A stretch of 64,000 nt of DNA from Beijerinckia mobilis (GCF_000745425.1 NZ_JQJH01000004.1:1-64000); one strand, 5' to 3'; positions 26,673 through 36,526 are shown, counted from the stretch's first letter. Translations and numbers: made by a program. Notes: a model not told the origin generated them from the letters alone.

Positions 26673-29084
26673 ATGCGGCTCATCGCCCGTTTATTCGGTT
26701 TCCTCTTCGCGACGGCTACCATTGTTTTTATCGTCGCGGCTTGCGCGGCGGGCGTTCTTTTATGGAATTATCAGCGCGATCTTCCTGATTATACCCAGCT
26801 CAAGAATTACGAGCCGCCGGTCATGACGCGCATCCATGCCGCCGATGGCTCGATTCTGGCCGAATATGCCCATGAGCGCCGCCTTTATCTGCCGAGCTCT
26901 GCTATTCCTCCTCTTGTTAAAGAGGCATTCATCTCGGCGGAGGACAAGAATTTCTACAATCATCTCGGGGTGGATCCCGAGGGTATCCTGCGTGCTTTTC
27001 TGGTGCTCGTCGAAGGCGGGCATCATGTCCAGGGCGCCTCGACCATCACGCAACAGGTCGCCAAGAACTTCCTGTTGACGAATGAACGATCGTTCGAGCG
27101 CAAGATTCGCGAGGCTCTGCTCGCGCTGCGCATCGAGAATGCCTATTCCAAGGAACATATTCTCGAACTCTATCTGAACGAAATCTATCTTGGCCTTGGC
27201 AATTACGGCGTTGCCGCCGCGGCGCTGAATTATTTCGGCAAATCGGTCCATGAACTGACGATCGCGGAGGCCGCCTATCTCGCGGCTCTGCCCAAGGCGC
27301 CGAACAATTACCACCCTTTCACCAAGCGTGAGCGCGCCATCGACCGGCGGAACTGGGTCATCGACCGTATGGCGGAAAATGGCTACATTTCTCGTGCCGA
27401 TGCGGAAAAGGCCAAGACCGAGCCGCTCGGGGTGAACCCGCGCGTGCTTTCCCCGAATGCCTATGCGGCTGGTTTCTTTGCCGAGGCGGTCCGGCGTGAG
27501 ATTGCCGAGCGTTACGGTGAAAAGAAATTATATGAAGGCGGATTGTCGGTTCGCACGACGCTTGATCCGAAAATGCAGCTCATGGCGCGTCGCGCCCTTG
27601 TCGATGGACTCGTGCGTTATGATGAAGCGCATGGGTTTCGCGGCCCCATGCGCCATATCGATATCAGCCAGGATTGGGGCGTCGCGCTGGCGGACATTCC
27701 GGCTCTCGGCGATGTGGCGCCTTGGCGTCTTGCTGTCGTTCTCGATGTTGGCGATTCATCGGCACGCATAGGGCTGCAGCCGAAACGCGAGAAATCCGGC
27801 GAGCTCGCGCGCGAGCGGGAGACGGGCACGATGGTGCCTGTCGGGCTCCATTGGTCGCGTGGCCTCGGCGGCCGTGCTTCGCTCATCCCCGGGGATGTGG
27901 TCTATGTCGAGCCGATTGAAAGCCGGCCCGGGCAATATCGGCTGCGGCAGATTCCGGAAGTCGGCGGCGGCATCGTCGCCATGGATCCCTATACCGGCCG
28001 CGTCTTCGCGATGGTCGGCGGATTCTCCTTCGACCAGTCGGAATTCAACCGCGCGGTCCAGGCGATGCGCCAGCCGGGTTCTTCCTTCAAACCCTTCGTC
28101 TATGCGACGGCGCTGGACAATGGCTATACGCCGTCCTCGATCGTGCTCGATGCGCCGATCGAAATCGACCAGGGCCCGGGGCTCGGCGTCTGGCGTCCGG
28201 AGAATTTCGAGGGGCATTCGAGCGGCCCTCACACATTGCGTTACGGGATCGAACATTCGATCAACCAGATGACGGTGCGCTTGGCGCGTGACGTCGGTAT
28301 GCCGCTCATCGCCGAATATGCCAAACGTTTCGGCATTTACGACGATTTGCCACCCTTCCTGTCGATGTCGCTCGGTTCCGGCGAAACGACCTTGATGCGT
28401 ATGACCACCGCTTATTCCATGCTCGCGAACGGCGGACGGAAGATCAAATCGACCCTGATCGACCGGATTCAGGATCGTTATGGCCAGACACTCTATCGTC
28501 ACGACGAACGTACATGTGAGGGATGCGACGCGCAGAAGTGGAACAACCAGCCAGAACCGCGCCTGATCGACAAACGTGAGCAGGTGCTCGACCCTCTGAC
28601 TGCCTATCAGATCACCTCGATCATGGAAGGTGTGATTCAGCGCGGCACCGGCCAGGTGATCAAATCCGTCGGCAAACATCTCGCCGGAAAGACCGGAACG
28701 ACCAATGATGCCAAGGATCTCTGGTTCATCGGCTTCTCGCCCGATCTCGCGGTTGGTGTCTTCATGGGCTATGATCAGCCGCGTTCCTTGGGAGATTCGG
28801 CGCAGGCCGCGCAATATACAGCGCCGATTTTCAGGGACTTCATGGCTATGGCCCTGAAAGACAAGCCGGATGTCCCGTTCCGTGTCCCGCCGGGGATCAA
28901 GCTGATCTCCGTGAATGCCAAAACCGGGACGCGTTCGACAGGCGCCGGTTCGATCCTCGAAGCCTTTAAGCCTGGAACTGCGCCGCCGGATACTTATGCG
29001 GCAAGCGATTCCGCGCCGCACGCGCAAACCGTCCATCCCGATGCCGATCGTCTCGTCGGCTCCGGAACCGGCGGCCTCTATTAA
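26673..29084 (+). CDS. mrcA: Penicillin-binding protein 1A (class A bifunctional PBP)
   Basis: 803 residues. It polymerises and cross-links peptidoglycan at the inner membrane. An N-terminal membrane anchor (LFGFLFATATIVFIVAACAAGVLLW) is followed by the glycosyltransferase 51 domain with EDKNFYNHLGVD and QGASTITQQVAKN. A linker with an OB-like domain leads to the transpeptidase domain with SxxK (QPGSSFKPF, about 466), SxN (SINQ, about 530) and KTG (AGKTGTTND, about 671). The ATG at 26673 is used, the TTG one codon earlier being weaker. The frame is complete with typical length. Two adjacent hairpins lie just downstream. Confidence 0.95.
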   Translation: MRLIARLFGFLFATATIVFIVAACAAGVLLWNYQRDLPDYTQLKNYEPPVMTRIHAADGSILAEYAHERRLYLPSSAIPPLVKEAFISAEDKNFYNHLGVDPEGILRAFLVLVEGGHHVQGASTITQQVAKNFLLTNERSFERKIREALLALRIENAYSKEHILELYLNEIYLGLGNYGVAAAALNYFGKSVHELTIAEAAYLAALPKAPNNYHPFTKRERAIDRRNWVIDRMAENGYISRADAEKAKTEPLGVNPRVLSPNAYAAGFFAEAVRREIAERYGEKKLYEGGLSVRTTLDPKMQLMARRALVDGLVRYDEAHGFRGPMRHIDISQDWGVALADIPALGDVAPWRLAVVLDVGDSSARIGLQPKREKSGELARERETGTMVPVGLHWSRGLGGRASLIPGDVVYVEPIESRPGQYRLRQIPEVGGGIVAMDPYTGRVFAMVGGFSFDQSEFNRAVQAMRQPGSSFKPFVYATALDNGYTPSSIVLDAPIEIDQGPGLGVWRPENFEGHSSGPHTLRYGIEHSINQMTVRLARDVGMPLIAEYAKRFGIYDDLPPFLSMSLGSGETTLMRMTTAYSMLANGGRKIKSTLIDRIQDRYGQTLYRHDERTCEGCDAQKWNNQPEPRLIDKREQVLDPLTAYQITSIMEGVIQRGTGQVIKSVGKHLAGKTGTTNDAKDLWFIGFSPDLAVGVFMGYDQPRSLGDSAQAAQYTAPIFRDFMAMALKDKPDVPFRVPPGIKLISVNAKTGTRSTGAGSILEAFKPGTAPPDTYAASDSAPHAQTVHPDADRLVGSGTGGLY

Positions 29085-29149
29085 AGAGGTGTAGGGGACC
29101 CCGAACCTCGGTGCCCGTCGTTGGGTCAGTTCCCTGGCGCTAGCCCCGC

Positions 29150-29211
29150 GCGAGGCGCAATAGCGCCTCGCATGCCGAACCCCATGGACCCCGGTCAGTG
29201 TGATCCATGGG
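29150..29211. repeat. Paired hairpins downstream of PBP1A
   Basis: Hairpin 1 has arms GCGAGGCGC (29150-29158) and GCGCCTCGC (29163-29171) with loop AATA. Hairpin 2 has arms CCCATGGA (29181-29188) and TCCATGGG (29204-29211). Neither has a T-run, so rho-independent termination is doubtful. They could stabilise the mRNA 3' end or be a structured leader of the HAD gene. Confidence 0.55.
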
Positions 29212-29299
29212 ACTCGGTATCCCTCGTGAAACGGGTCTCAATCATTTGTCGGCGTAGCGGCAAAGGATCGAGACCGCACGTTACAAGGTAATGGAGTCC

Positions 29300-30001
29300 A
29301 TGACTGTAGCAGTAGAGAACTGGATCGTCCCGCAATCGGTGATCTTCGACATGGACGGGCTGCTCATCGATAGCGAAAGCCTCGCCATGCGTGCGCTGGT
29401 CCGATCCGGTGAGGAATTGGGATACGATACTCCCCTTGATTTTTGTCAATTGATGATCGGCGCGCCGATTGATCATTGCCGCCGCCTCGTCACCGAGCGT
29501 TTCGGCGCGGATTTTCCTCTCGAACGCTATTTTGAGACCTCGGACAAACATTTCACCGCCCTCATCGACGATGGCCAACTGCAATTGAAGGCGGGTGTCA
29601 GAAATCTTCTCGATACTCTGGAGGAGAAGGGTATCAACAAGGCAGTCGCGACCTCATCGAGCCGGCGTAAGGCCGATCATCATCTCGAACTCATCGGCAT
29701 ACGCGACCGTTTCTCCGCCATCATCACGCGTGATGATGTCGAGCGTGGCAAACCCTCGCCTGATCCCTTTCTGCGTGCGGCGCAGGCGTTGAAGACGCCG
29801 CCCGAAGAGTGCCTTGCGCTTGAGGATTCGCACAATGGCGTGCGCGCTGCTCATGCGGCTGGAATGCGGGTGATCATGGTGCCGGACCTGTTGGGGCCGA
29901 ATGATGAAATGCTCGAGAAGGCCTATATGATCGCCGAAAACCTGAATATCGTTGCCGATTTGATCCGCACAAATGCACCGGCTCCGACAACCCGGCAATG
30001 A
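29300..30001 (+). CDS. HAD-family hydrolase (beta-phosphoglucomutase/phosphatase-like)
   Basis: About 233 residues from the ATG at 29300 (GGAG five bases upstream; the ATG at 29291 is less well placed). HAD motif 1 FDMDGLLIDSE, motif 2 VATSSSR, motif 3 around GKPSPDPF, and motif 4 LALEDSHNGVRAAHAAGM are all present. The sequence layout (DGLLIDSE, cap with ERYFE) is that of the phosphatase/phosphoglucomutase subgroup acting on small phosphorylated compounds; the substrate is not deducible. It lies convergently to the porin gene, with a strong palindrome in between. Confidence 0.9.
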   Translation: MTVAVENWIVPQSVIFDMDGLLIDSESLAMRALVRSGEELGYDTPLDFCQLMIGAPIDHCRRLVTERFGADFPLERYFETSDKHFTALIDDGQLQLKAGVRNLLDTLEEKGINKAVATSSSRRKADHHLELIGIRDRFSAIITRDDVERGKPSPDPFLRAAQALKTPPEECLALEDSHNGVRAAHAAGMRVIMVPDLLGPNDEMLEKAYMIAENLNIVADLIRTNAPAPTTRQ

Positions 30002-30036
30002 CAGGCTTCGCGTTTCCCTATGTTTGAAAATGCTCG

Positions 30037-30072
30037 TCTGGAGCGTTCCGGATAGATCCGGAACGCTCCAGA
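30037..30072. terminator. Bidirectional terminator-like palindrome
   Basis: Arms TCTGGAGCGTTCCGGAT (30037-30053) and ATCCGGAACGCTCCAGA (30056-30072) are a 17-bp perfect inverted repeat with a 2-base loop, between convergent genes. It resembles palindrome 2 of the composite repeat (GCGTTCCGGAT-ATCCGGAACGC). No T-run is present on either side. Confidence 0.7.
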
Positions 30073-30104
30073 TGATTGCAGTCGGCATCTACCGCGTCAG
30101 GTGC

Positions 30105-31361
30105 TCAGAACTGGTACTGAACACCAAAGGTCACACGCCGGCCGTTGTTGGTATAATTTGAGGAATTTTCCGAATAATTTACCGTCAATACGAGGTCATG
30201 AGGTTTGATCACGTAATTGACGCCAGCGTCGATCTGGTCGTTCCAGGTGTGCAGCAATGTGGCGTCGAAATGCTGATAACGGGCATAGGGTTGAAACTGA
30301 CCCCAGCCGATCTTCTGCGGTATGAGATAAGCGGCGCTGAGGAGATAGGCATTGCCCTGTGTCAGGCCGCCGATATTCGCTGTCAGGCCGGCATTGTTGT
30401 AATTGGCCGGAACGTCGATGACGCCGCTCGTATCATAGCGATAATAGGCACCCTCCAAAGTGATGACGCCATATTCGCCGAGCTTTTTCTCCATCAGACC
30501 GTCGACGTTCCAGGCGCCGTAATTGCCGGGATTGATCGCATTGCCAACGCCATCCTGCTGGTACATTCCGGCGAAACCGATGGAGAGAATATCGGCTTTG
30601 CCGTAATAGGTGCTGGCGGTGTAATAGGCGTCGACGGGCTCCGGGTCCCAGAAATTATAGACGACGCGGCCGGCGAACAATGGATTGCGGCCCTGATTTG
30701 ACGGTCCATAATAGCCGAAGGTTGTGGGATTGTCGCCGGGCTGAGGATAGCCGCGATAGCTGCCGAGATTATGCCCGGCGAAAATGCCGACCGAATAGAC
30801 GAGTTTGTCGTCGAGCACCTTGCCCCAGACTGTCGCGCCAATATCGCGTCCGTTGAAACGCGAAGGATATTGCGAGACGAATGGATAATACCATTGACTG
30901 AGATAGAAAGGTCCGTCGAGATTGGAACGGTCGCTCGGCGGCAGCATCTGGCCGATCCAGACATTGACTTCTTTTCTCGGCTCGAACTGTGCGTAAGCAT
31001 CGAGGATACCGATCGGCCCGTTGCCATAGCCGCGCTCGGTATTCACCGTCGCCTTCAAATATTGATTCCATGTATATTGCGTGTAGATACGGAAATCGTC
31101 GAGGCTGAACTTCCCGACCGTACCGTTCTCATATCCTCCCGGAGCATTCGGGGAGACCGAGCCGACGCCCGCTCTGATACCGGCGCCGAGTGTCATCGAA
31201 TGGCCATTGCCGAGATCGAAAGTTTGCCCGGCCGAAGCGTTCGTCATTGTCACACCGGTCATGCCGCCCAGCATGATCATCGTGCAAGCGGCCCTGCTGA
31301 GCGCGTCGCGCTTCTTTTTATTTTTGTTATTCCTGCCGGTCCCGGCGAAATCTTCGACCAT
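30105..31361 (-). CDS. Phosphate-selective porin OprO/OprP-like
   Basis: 418 residues. After a lysine-rich start and a hydrophobic signal-like segment (ACTMIMLGGMTGVTMTNASA) comes a beta-barrel protein in the OprO/OprP style: GAGIRAGVGSV, ILDAYAQFEPRKEVNVWIGQMLPP, PSRFNGRDIGATVWGKV, many aromatic and Gly-rich strands, and a C-terminal strand ending in QYQF. Such porins admit phosphate or polyphosphate and other anions. The start ATG at 31361 has GAGGGG about 9 bases upstream. Its neighbour on the same strand is a phospholipase C, so both may serve phosphate uptake; this link is inference. Confidence 0.82.
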   Translation of the reverse strand: MVEDFAGTGRNNKNKKKRDALSRAACTMIMLGGMTGVTMTNASAGQTFDLGNGHSMTLGAGIRAGVGSVSPNAPGGYENGTVGKFSLDDFRIYTQYTWNQYLKATVNTERGYGNGPIGILDAYAQFEPRKEVNVWIGQMLPPSDRSNLDGPFYLSQWYYPFVSQYPSRFNGRDIGATVWGKVLDDKLVYSVGIFAGHNLGSYRGYPQPGDNPTTFGYYGPSNQGRNPLFAGRVVYNFWDPEPVDAYYTASTYYGKADILSIGFAGMYQQDGVGNAINPGNYGAWNVDGLMEKKLGEYGVITLEGAYYRYDTSGVIDVPANYNNAGLTANIGGLTQGNAYLLSAAYLIPQKIGWGQFQPYARYQHFDATLLHTWNDQIDAGVNYVIKPHDLVLTVNYSENSSNYTNNGRRVTFGVQYQF

Positions 31362-31557
31362 AGAAGGCCCCTCTAGCCATTCGCGTGAAGTCGGCTTCCT
31401 CCTTCTTGGGATGAAGCTGTTCGCCGAAAACTAAAGCGGGGCAAAAACTTTCAGAATACGCAGAACCGCGTAGTCGTTTCTCCGTGACGAGCCTTGATTG
31501 GCTATAGTGCACTGGCGTTAGAGGTCTTAGAGCAAGAAAAACAACAGAATAGTAATA

Positions 31558-31588
31558 AGGCGTCCGGGAGCTTGTCCCGAACGCCTCA
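31558..31588 (-). terminator. Probable terminator of the phospholipase gene
   Basis: Arms AGGCGTCCGGGA and TCCCGAACGCCT (one mismatch) form a long stem, and the minus strand continues into a T-rich stretch (TTATTACTATTCTGTTGTTTTT). It lies about 80 bases past the phospholipase stop and before the porin promoter. Confidence 0.65.
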
Positions 31589-31671
31589 AAGCGAACCATA
31601 AATTTCTCAACGCGCGGAAACCGGATCCCGTGGGGGCGCCTTCGCGATCCGATATTCCCGACCGGCTGGCG

Positions 31672-33981
31672 TCAGAAGCGGTCGGCAAGACCCATGGCGG
31701 GATCGCTCACCGAATGACGGCCGGTTTCAACGCGGCCGGCGACGCGGCGGTAGAAAGTCGTGTCGTAATCGCTGGTAACCACGAAATCATACCATTGGCC
31801 GGTGCTGTCGAGCTTCCAGGACAATTCGACCGGCTGATGGCCGTGCACCGTGACATCCCAGGAATTATTGCCGGGATGCGGCACCACGCTCAACGGCGGC
31901 ATGGCAAGCGCCAGAAGGTGCCCATAGACGCCATTCGACTTCACCGTGAAGCGCATGATGCCGGGACCTGCATTGCGCAATTGCATCAACAATCCGCCGC
32001 CAATATTGTCATAGGCAACACGGATCTCGGGAACGGGCGCCTGAGGCGACTGCATCCGGTTGAGCGTGCCCTTGAACTGACGGTTGAAGCCGTTGGCGCC
32101 GAGCACCCAGAGGTCGTAAAGACCGCCATTGTCGCTCGAAACCGTCCAGACATCTTCCAGCGTCTTGCCGGGTTCGACCGCATAGCGACGCGGTATCAGG
32201 TCGAGGTTCAGCTTGTCGTAGACATGGAAGACGGCGCCGACATGGCCGGTGTTGACGAATGCGAGCGAGACCGTGCTGTTGGAAACATTGGTCTGTGCAT
32301 GCGCGTGCAGCTCATAGGGCAGGGCGCGCGATGGACGCACGCCGGTCGCCTGCTGCGGCAGGACGGTGTCGGTCGGCGGCGTGATCTTGGGCAGGGCCTG
32401 CTGGGCGGCGGTGAGCGAATCCACCTCATCCTTGGTCTTGGTGCCGGCGAGCGTCGGCAGCCGCTCGTTGTTTGGGAAAGCGAAGTTGAAGGCGCTGGTA
32501 AGATCGCCACAGACAGTCCGGCGATAGCGGCTGATCTGTGGTTCGATCACGCCGAAACGCTTCTCCAGGAACATCAGTGTGGAAGTGTGGTCGAACACTT
32601 GGGAATTGACCCAGCCGCCACGGCTCCAGGGCGAGACGACCCACATCGGCACGCGCGGACCGGGGCCATAGGGACGGCCGTCGGTTGCCGGCTGGGATGA
32701 GGTCGCCGGCGTGTAATTATGATATTCGACAGCGAGGTCGCTGCTCGCCAGTGTGGTCTTGCCAGCGGTGCTGCCGTCGGGATTGATCGACGGGACCGCC
32801 GGAGAAGGCAGATGGTCGAAGAAGCCGTCGTTTTCGTCAAAATTGATCAGAAGAACGGTTTTGCTCCAGACTTCTGGATTTGCGGTCAGGGCGTTCAGCA
32901 CTTCCTGCACATACCAGCCGCCTTTGGCCGGGCTCGACGGTCCGGGATGCTCGCTATAGGCGGACGGAGCGATGATCCACGAAACCTCGGGCAATTTGCC
33001 ATTGGTGATATCGTCGCGGAAGGTCTCGAGGAAGCCATAGGGCATCGTATTGCCGAAACCTTTGGCGAGCGGGCTGAGCTTGTCGTCGATTGCCGGATCA
33101 TAGAAGGGGCCGGCGAGATTGACGGGCTGTGTGATGTCGGTTGACGCGACATAGACCGGCCGGCGCTCGGCAGGCATTTGTTCGACAGCAGCGCGCCAGT
33201 GGCGGAAGCTCATCATTTCGTTGCAGCCGAAATTGTCGATCAGGCTCTGATAGACTTTCCAGCTCACGCCGCCCTTTTCGAGACGATCCGCATAGGTCGT
33301 CCAGGTCCAGCCATCGGTCGAGGCGCCGATGTCATTACCGCCATTGAACTGGTTGTTGAGCGCCGCGATTTCGACACGGCTGCCGTCGCTCGGGCTCACG
33401 CCATTCGGTCCGTTGGTGCCGCTCCAGTAGAACAGCCGGTTCGCGATCGTGCCGGTGTGCATGCCGCAATGATAATGGTCGCACACGGTGAAAGCCTCGG
33501 CGAGCGCGCGCTGGAACGGCACTTCCGCGTCTTCATAATAACCCAGAGACAGATGTGTCTTGGCATCCGGCCATTTATACATGCGGCCATGATCCCATCC
33601 CGCCTGCGCATCAGACCAGGTATGTGGCGTGCCACCGGCGCGCTGCGCATTGCCCTTGGTTTCGTCGAGGTGATAGGGCGTGTAGGTGCTGGCGGGCGTC
33701 GTCTTGGTATAGGTCTGGTAGAAGATGTTCTGGCCGTTGGGGGCGGGGAGAACGAAACGATCGCCGTAGCCGCGGACACCCTTGTAGGTGCCGAAATAGC
33801 TGTCGAAGGAGCGGTTCTCCAGCATCAACAGAACGACATGCTTGACGTCCTGGATGGTGCCGGTCTGGTTGAAGGCGGGAATGGCCAGCGCGCGGCGGAT
33901 GCTGGGTGGGAAAGTCGCCAGGGTGGCGGCCGAGATACCGCCCGTGGCGGCACCTTTCAGGAATTGGCGGCGGGAGTTCAT
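31672..33981 (-). CDS. Phospholipase C, phosphocholine-specific (Tat-exported)
   Basis: 769 residues from the ATG at 33981 (a TTG at 33990 would add three residues). It hydrolyses phospholipid head groups outside the cell, releasing phosphorylcholine. The N-terminal twin-arginine signal is SRRQFLKGAATGG. The phosphoesterase domain opens with VLLMLENRSFDSYFGTYKGVRG; further blocks are VNLAGPFYD and LINFDENDGFFDHLPSPAVP. The C-terminal region (after about 520) has the duplicated beta-rich domains of the PLC-H/PLC-N group. It is secreted or periplasmic by the Tat route. The phosphate porin lies downstream. Confidence 0.9.
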   Translation of the reverse strand: MNSRRQFLKGAATGGISAATLATFPPSIRRALAIPAFNQTGTIQDVKHVVLLMLENRSFDSYFGTYKGVRGYGDRFVLPAPNGQNIFYQTYTKTTPASTYTPYHLDETKGNAQRAGGTPHTWSDAQAGWDHGRMYKWPDAKTHLSLGYYEDAEVPFQRALAEAFTVCDHYHCGMHTGTIANRLFYWSGTNGPNGVSPSDGSRVEIAALNNQFNGGNDIGASTDGWTWTTYADRLEKGGVSWKVYQSLIDNFGCNEMMSFRHWRAAVEQMPAERRPVYVASTDITQPVNLAGPFYDPAIDDKLSPLAKGFGNTMPYGFLETFRDDITNGKLPEVSWIIAPSAYSEHPGPSSPAKGGWYVQEVLNALTANPEVWSKTVLLINFDENDGFFDHLPSPAVPSINPDGSTAGKTTLASSDLAVEYHNYTPATSSQPATDGRPYGPGPRVPMWVVSPWSRGGWVNSQVFDHTSTLMFLEKRFGVIEPQISRYRRTVCGDLTSAFNFAFPNNERLPTLAGTKTKDEVDSLTAAQQALPKITPPTDTVLPQQATGVRPSRALPYELHAHAQTNVSNSTVSLAFVNTGHVGAVFHVYDKLNLDLIPRRYAVEPGKTLEDVWTVSSDNGGLYDLWVLGANGFNRQFKGTLNRMQSPQAPVPEIRVAYDNIGGGLLMQLRNAGPGIMRFTVKSNGVYGHLLALAMPPLSVVPHPGNNSWDVTVHGHQPVELSWKLDSTGQWYDFVVTSDYDTTFYRRVAGRVETGRHSVSDPAMGLADRF

Positions 33982-35245
33982 CGAAAACAACGACCTTTCT
34001 TGAGAGAAAAATAGAGCGCGGAGTGCGCAGCACTTGCTGGCACTCCCGGGGTCCGCGCAGGGAATGGGAAAGGAAAAGCGTGCGGCTCAGCGTGCGGGCC
34101 GTCGCCCGGATTCATTCAGCTGATTGCAGTTGAATGCTATCTGCCCGCTTGATTATGACAGTGACGCTTTATGCGCGCCGCTGCGGCGGCAACGCTCTTC
34201 ATGGGCTCGTTGACCTGGATTGTCTTGAGGGATGTCCGCAGGCTGACGCATGCGCTGCTGCTGAATAGCTTCAGGTTACGAAGCAAAAATGACAGCTGGA
34301 TCCTGTAGTCCTGCCAACTCGGGCCTGATGAACAGCGCAAAGCCCCTCTCGCTTTTGCGGAGAGGGATTGACCATCACCACTCTCCGGCGGCAAGAAATG
34401 AAAAATATATATTTATCAATATATTGATATAATTTGCGGAACAGAGCCTCATCGTCCTTCTGCTCTGTGATTATGACAGTGATGCTACGACAGGACTAAA
34501 AATGACGGCTTTTGTTTCTGTGTCTTCAGTATTTTGGTATTGCCAAACGAAGGCCGATACCGGCAATTTTTAGATCAAATCGTCGTGATATGTGAATGCG
34601 GCTGTGACGAGGACGCTTTTGAACACCCCGCGACAATCAGACTGTCTTCCAGATGGGAAGAGTTTTGTCTGTGAATACGAAAATGATGAGTGCTGGTGGA
34701 TTGTTGGTCGTTGACAACTGTATGTAGGCGGGGAATGCTTGCATATATTTAGGGTTGTCTCTGTGGTGCCAGGTCGAGCGAATGCCTGCAAGCTTTTGAT
34801 GGCTGTGATCATCGTTGAAGGAGAGCATGCATGCCGGCCGCTCTGATACCGCGTTTGGAAAGTGTATCGGCTCTCGGGCTATTCCTCGCAAAGCGATGCG
34901 CATGAGGCTTTTCGCGCGCTCATCGAAATAAAGGCTGCGGGATTCCACGATCCATCCCGTCCAATCCTTCAGGCGGCTTTCCGATGGGAAGGAAAGTTTG
35001 AGCCGGAGGAGGTGAATCGTGCTGGGCTTCCGTCACAATGGAAGGCGGGCTTGCCAATAGGGCAGGGTGAAGTGTCCTCGCCCCGCGGTCGCGGGGAGCC
35101 CGGTCTCAATGAGTCATGCTCAATAAGACCTCGTATTATTGGCGAATGGAACGGTTCTCGTTTATGATCTTTTTTCAACGCGCCGACATCTCCATAATAA
35201 AGCGCGGCACCACCAATTTCCTGAATAAAACGATTTGGGCTTTCC
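33982..35245. other. Intergenic region upstream of phospholipase C
   Basis: About 1.26 kb, AT-richer than surrounding genes, no convincing gene. It holds a direct repeat: an 18-base sequence with CACTGTCATAATC on the minus strand at 34151-34168 and, with one mismatch, at 34469-34486. CTGTCAT is the Pho-box half-site, and phospholipase C genes are often PhoB-regulated, but a full two-half Pho box is not clear. A GC-rich hairpin (CCCCGCGGTCGCGGGG, about 35081-35096) is also present. Confidence 0.45.
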
Positions 35246-35467
35246 ATGAACCGTTATGAACGCCGCCCCATTTCAATTGGCGAAGCTGAAGTCCAATATC
35301 TTGATGGCGACCTTCGCATCCTCCGTCCCGGCGCTTTTGTCCGTTGCGCGGTGACAGGCGTGTCGATCCCGATCGAGGATCTGCGCTATTGGAATGTGGA
35401 TTTGCAGGAACCCTATGCTTCGCCGGAGGCGAAACTGCAAAGGTTGAAATCCGCACCGCAGGAATAA
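35246..35467 (+). CDS. DUF2093 family protein
   Basis: 73 residues, typical for the family. Signature stretches are EAEVQYLDGDLRILRPGAFVRCAVTGVSIPIEDLRYWNVDLQEPYAS. Function unknown; the family is conserved in alphaproteobacteria and the conserved region includes a short Cys (CAVTG). Located between the phospholipase leader and a convergent esterase; start ATG at 35246. Confidence 0.88.
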   Translation: MNRYERRPISIGEAEVQYLDGDLRILRPGAFVRCAVTGVSIPIEDLRYWNVDLQEPYASPEAKLQRLKSAPQE

Positions 35468-35560
35468 CCACAGGATCGGGCATCCGGGTTCGTTCGGGCG
35501 CTGTTGGGCTCTATGCGAGAGGCAAGGGGCAACAGCCTCATGCGGAACGATCGGCGGTGT

Positions 35561-36526
35561 TTAGCCGCCGAACCGTCGGAAGAAGTCCCAGATCTGTTTG
35601 GTGGCATCGATGTCATTATTATGCGGACCACGCGAGGCACCGAGGCCAATGGCCGCGCCGCGATGACCGGGGATCGTGTGGCCACCGCCGTCGACGCGCA
35701 GGAGTTCCACCGGTACCTTGCAGCCGCTGAACTTTTCCAGCGTCACGCGTGTGCCGTCATTGGGGTCGCGGTTGGGCAGAAGCGTCGCCGTGTGGCTATC
35801 TCCGCAGCCGGCCGCCTTGCCGAACAGAGCGAGTGTCGTAGCGACGGGGAGCAGTTCGATCTTGTTGTCGGGCAAATTGGCCATCCCGCCCTGGAATGGC
35901 ACGAAAGGATCCTTCGTGCCTGCGATCATCAGGAGTGGAACCGGCGCGCTGGGGGTGCAGCTCTGCTCGAGATCTGTCGGCAGGCTCGTCAAAAGTGTTG
36001 CGACCGCGGCCCACTGGCCGTGATTGGCACAGGCGAGGCGCAGAGCCACTATCCCGCCTGAGGAAACACCGATCAGGAAGATACGGTGCCGGTCGGCGAT
36101 GCCGTCTTTGACCAGCCGGTCGATGAGATCGAGAATGAATTGTTCGTCACGTTCCGCGTCGGCTGGGCTGGTGATGGCCCAATGACCTCCGATCGCATCC
36201 GGATAGACCATCACTGGCCGGGCCGAGTTCAGGATCTCCTCGAGCCCGAGCTGGTGTCGCACCCGCGCGCCGTTACCGCTGCCTCCGTGGAGAACGATGA
36301 TGACGGGCCGCCGGGATTTCTTGAGCCGCTCATGCTGCACCAATATGGCCGTTCGGGAAAGGCCGCCGGAATTCAGCGTGATCTTGCCTGAGGCTGCATG
36401 GCCGGGACCGGCGAGGGCGAAGGAGAGGGCAAGGGACAGGGCAAGGGAGGGGGAAGGAATCAACCCAAGGCAAAAGGCGCGTGTCCATAAAGCGCGGGTC
36501 CATGGGTGGCGGTTGACTCGCCTCAT
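35561..36526 (-). CDS. Secreted alpha/beta hydrolase of the PHB-depolymerase/LpqC esterase family
   Basis: About 321 residues from the ATG at 36526. The chosen start gives a clear signal sequence (MRRVNRHPWTRALW, then a hydrophobic run LALSLALSFALAGPGHA); the upstream open frame to 36607 adds a non-conserved tail. Catalytic motifs are HGGSGNG (oxyanion region), the elbow GVSSGG and GGGHTIPG with the histidine; an Asp lies in MIAGTKDPFVPFQGG. It probably hydrolyses esters in the periplasm or outside. The signal peptide DNA is repetitive (AGGGCAAGGG-type units near 36420-36455). Confidence 0.85.
   Translation of the reverse strand: MRRVNRHPWTRALWTRAFCLGLIPSPSLALSLALSFALAGPGHAASGKITLNSGGLSRTAILVQHERLKKSRRPVIIVLHGGSGNGARVRHQLGLEEILNSARPVMVYPDAIGGHWAITSPADAERDEQFILDLIDRLVKDGIADRHRIFLIGVSSGGIVALRLACANHGQWAAVATLLTSLPTDLEQSCTPSAPVPLLMIAGTKDPFVPFQGGMANLPDNKIELLPVATTLALFGKAAGCGDSHTATLLPNRDPNDGTRVTLEKFSGCKVPVELLRVDGGGHTIPGHRGAAIGLGASRGPHNNDIDATKQIWDFFRRFGG

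Noticed and set aside
31630-34014. Plus-strand frames over the phospholipase gene (for example 31630-32700)
   Set aside because: They overlap a clear Tat-exported phospholipase C on the other strand and show no protein features.
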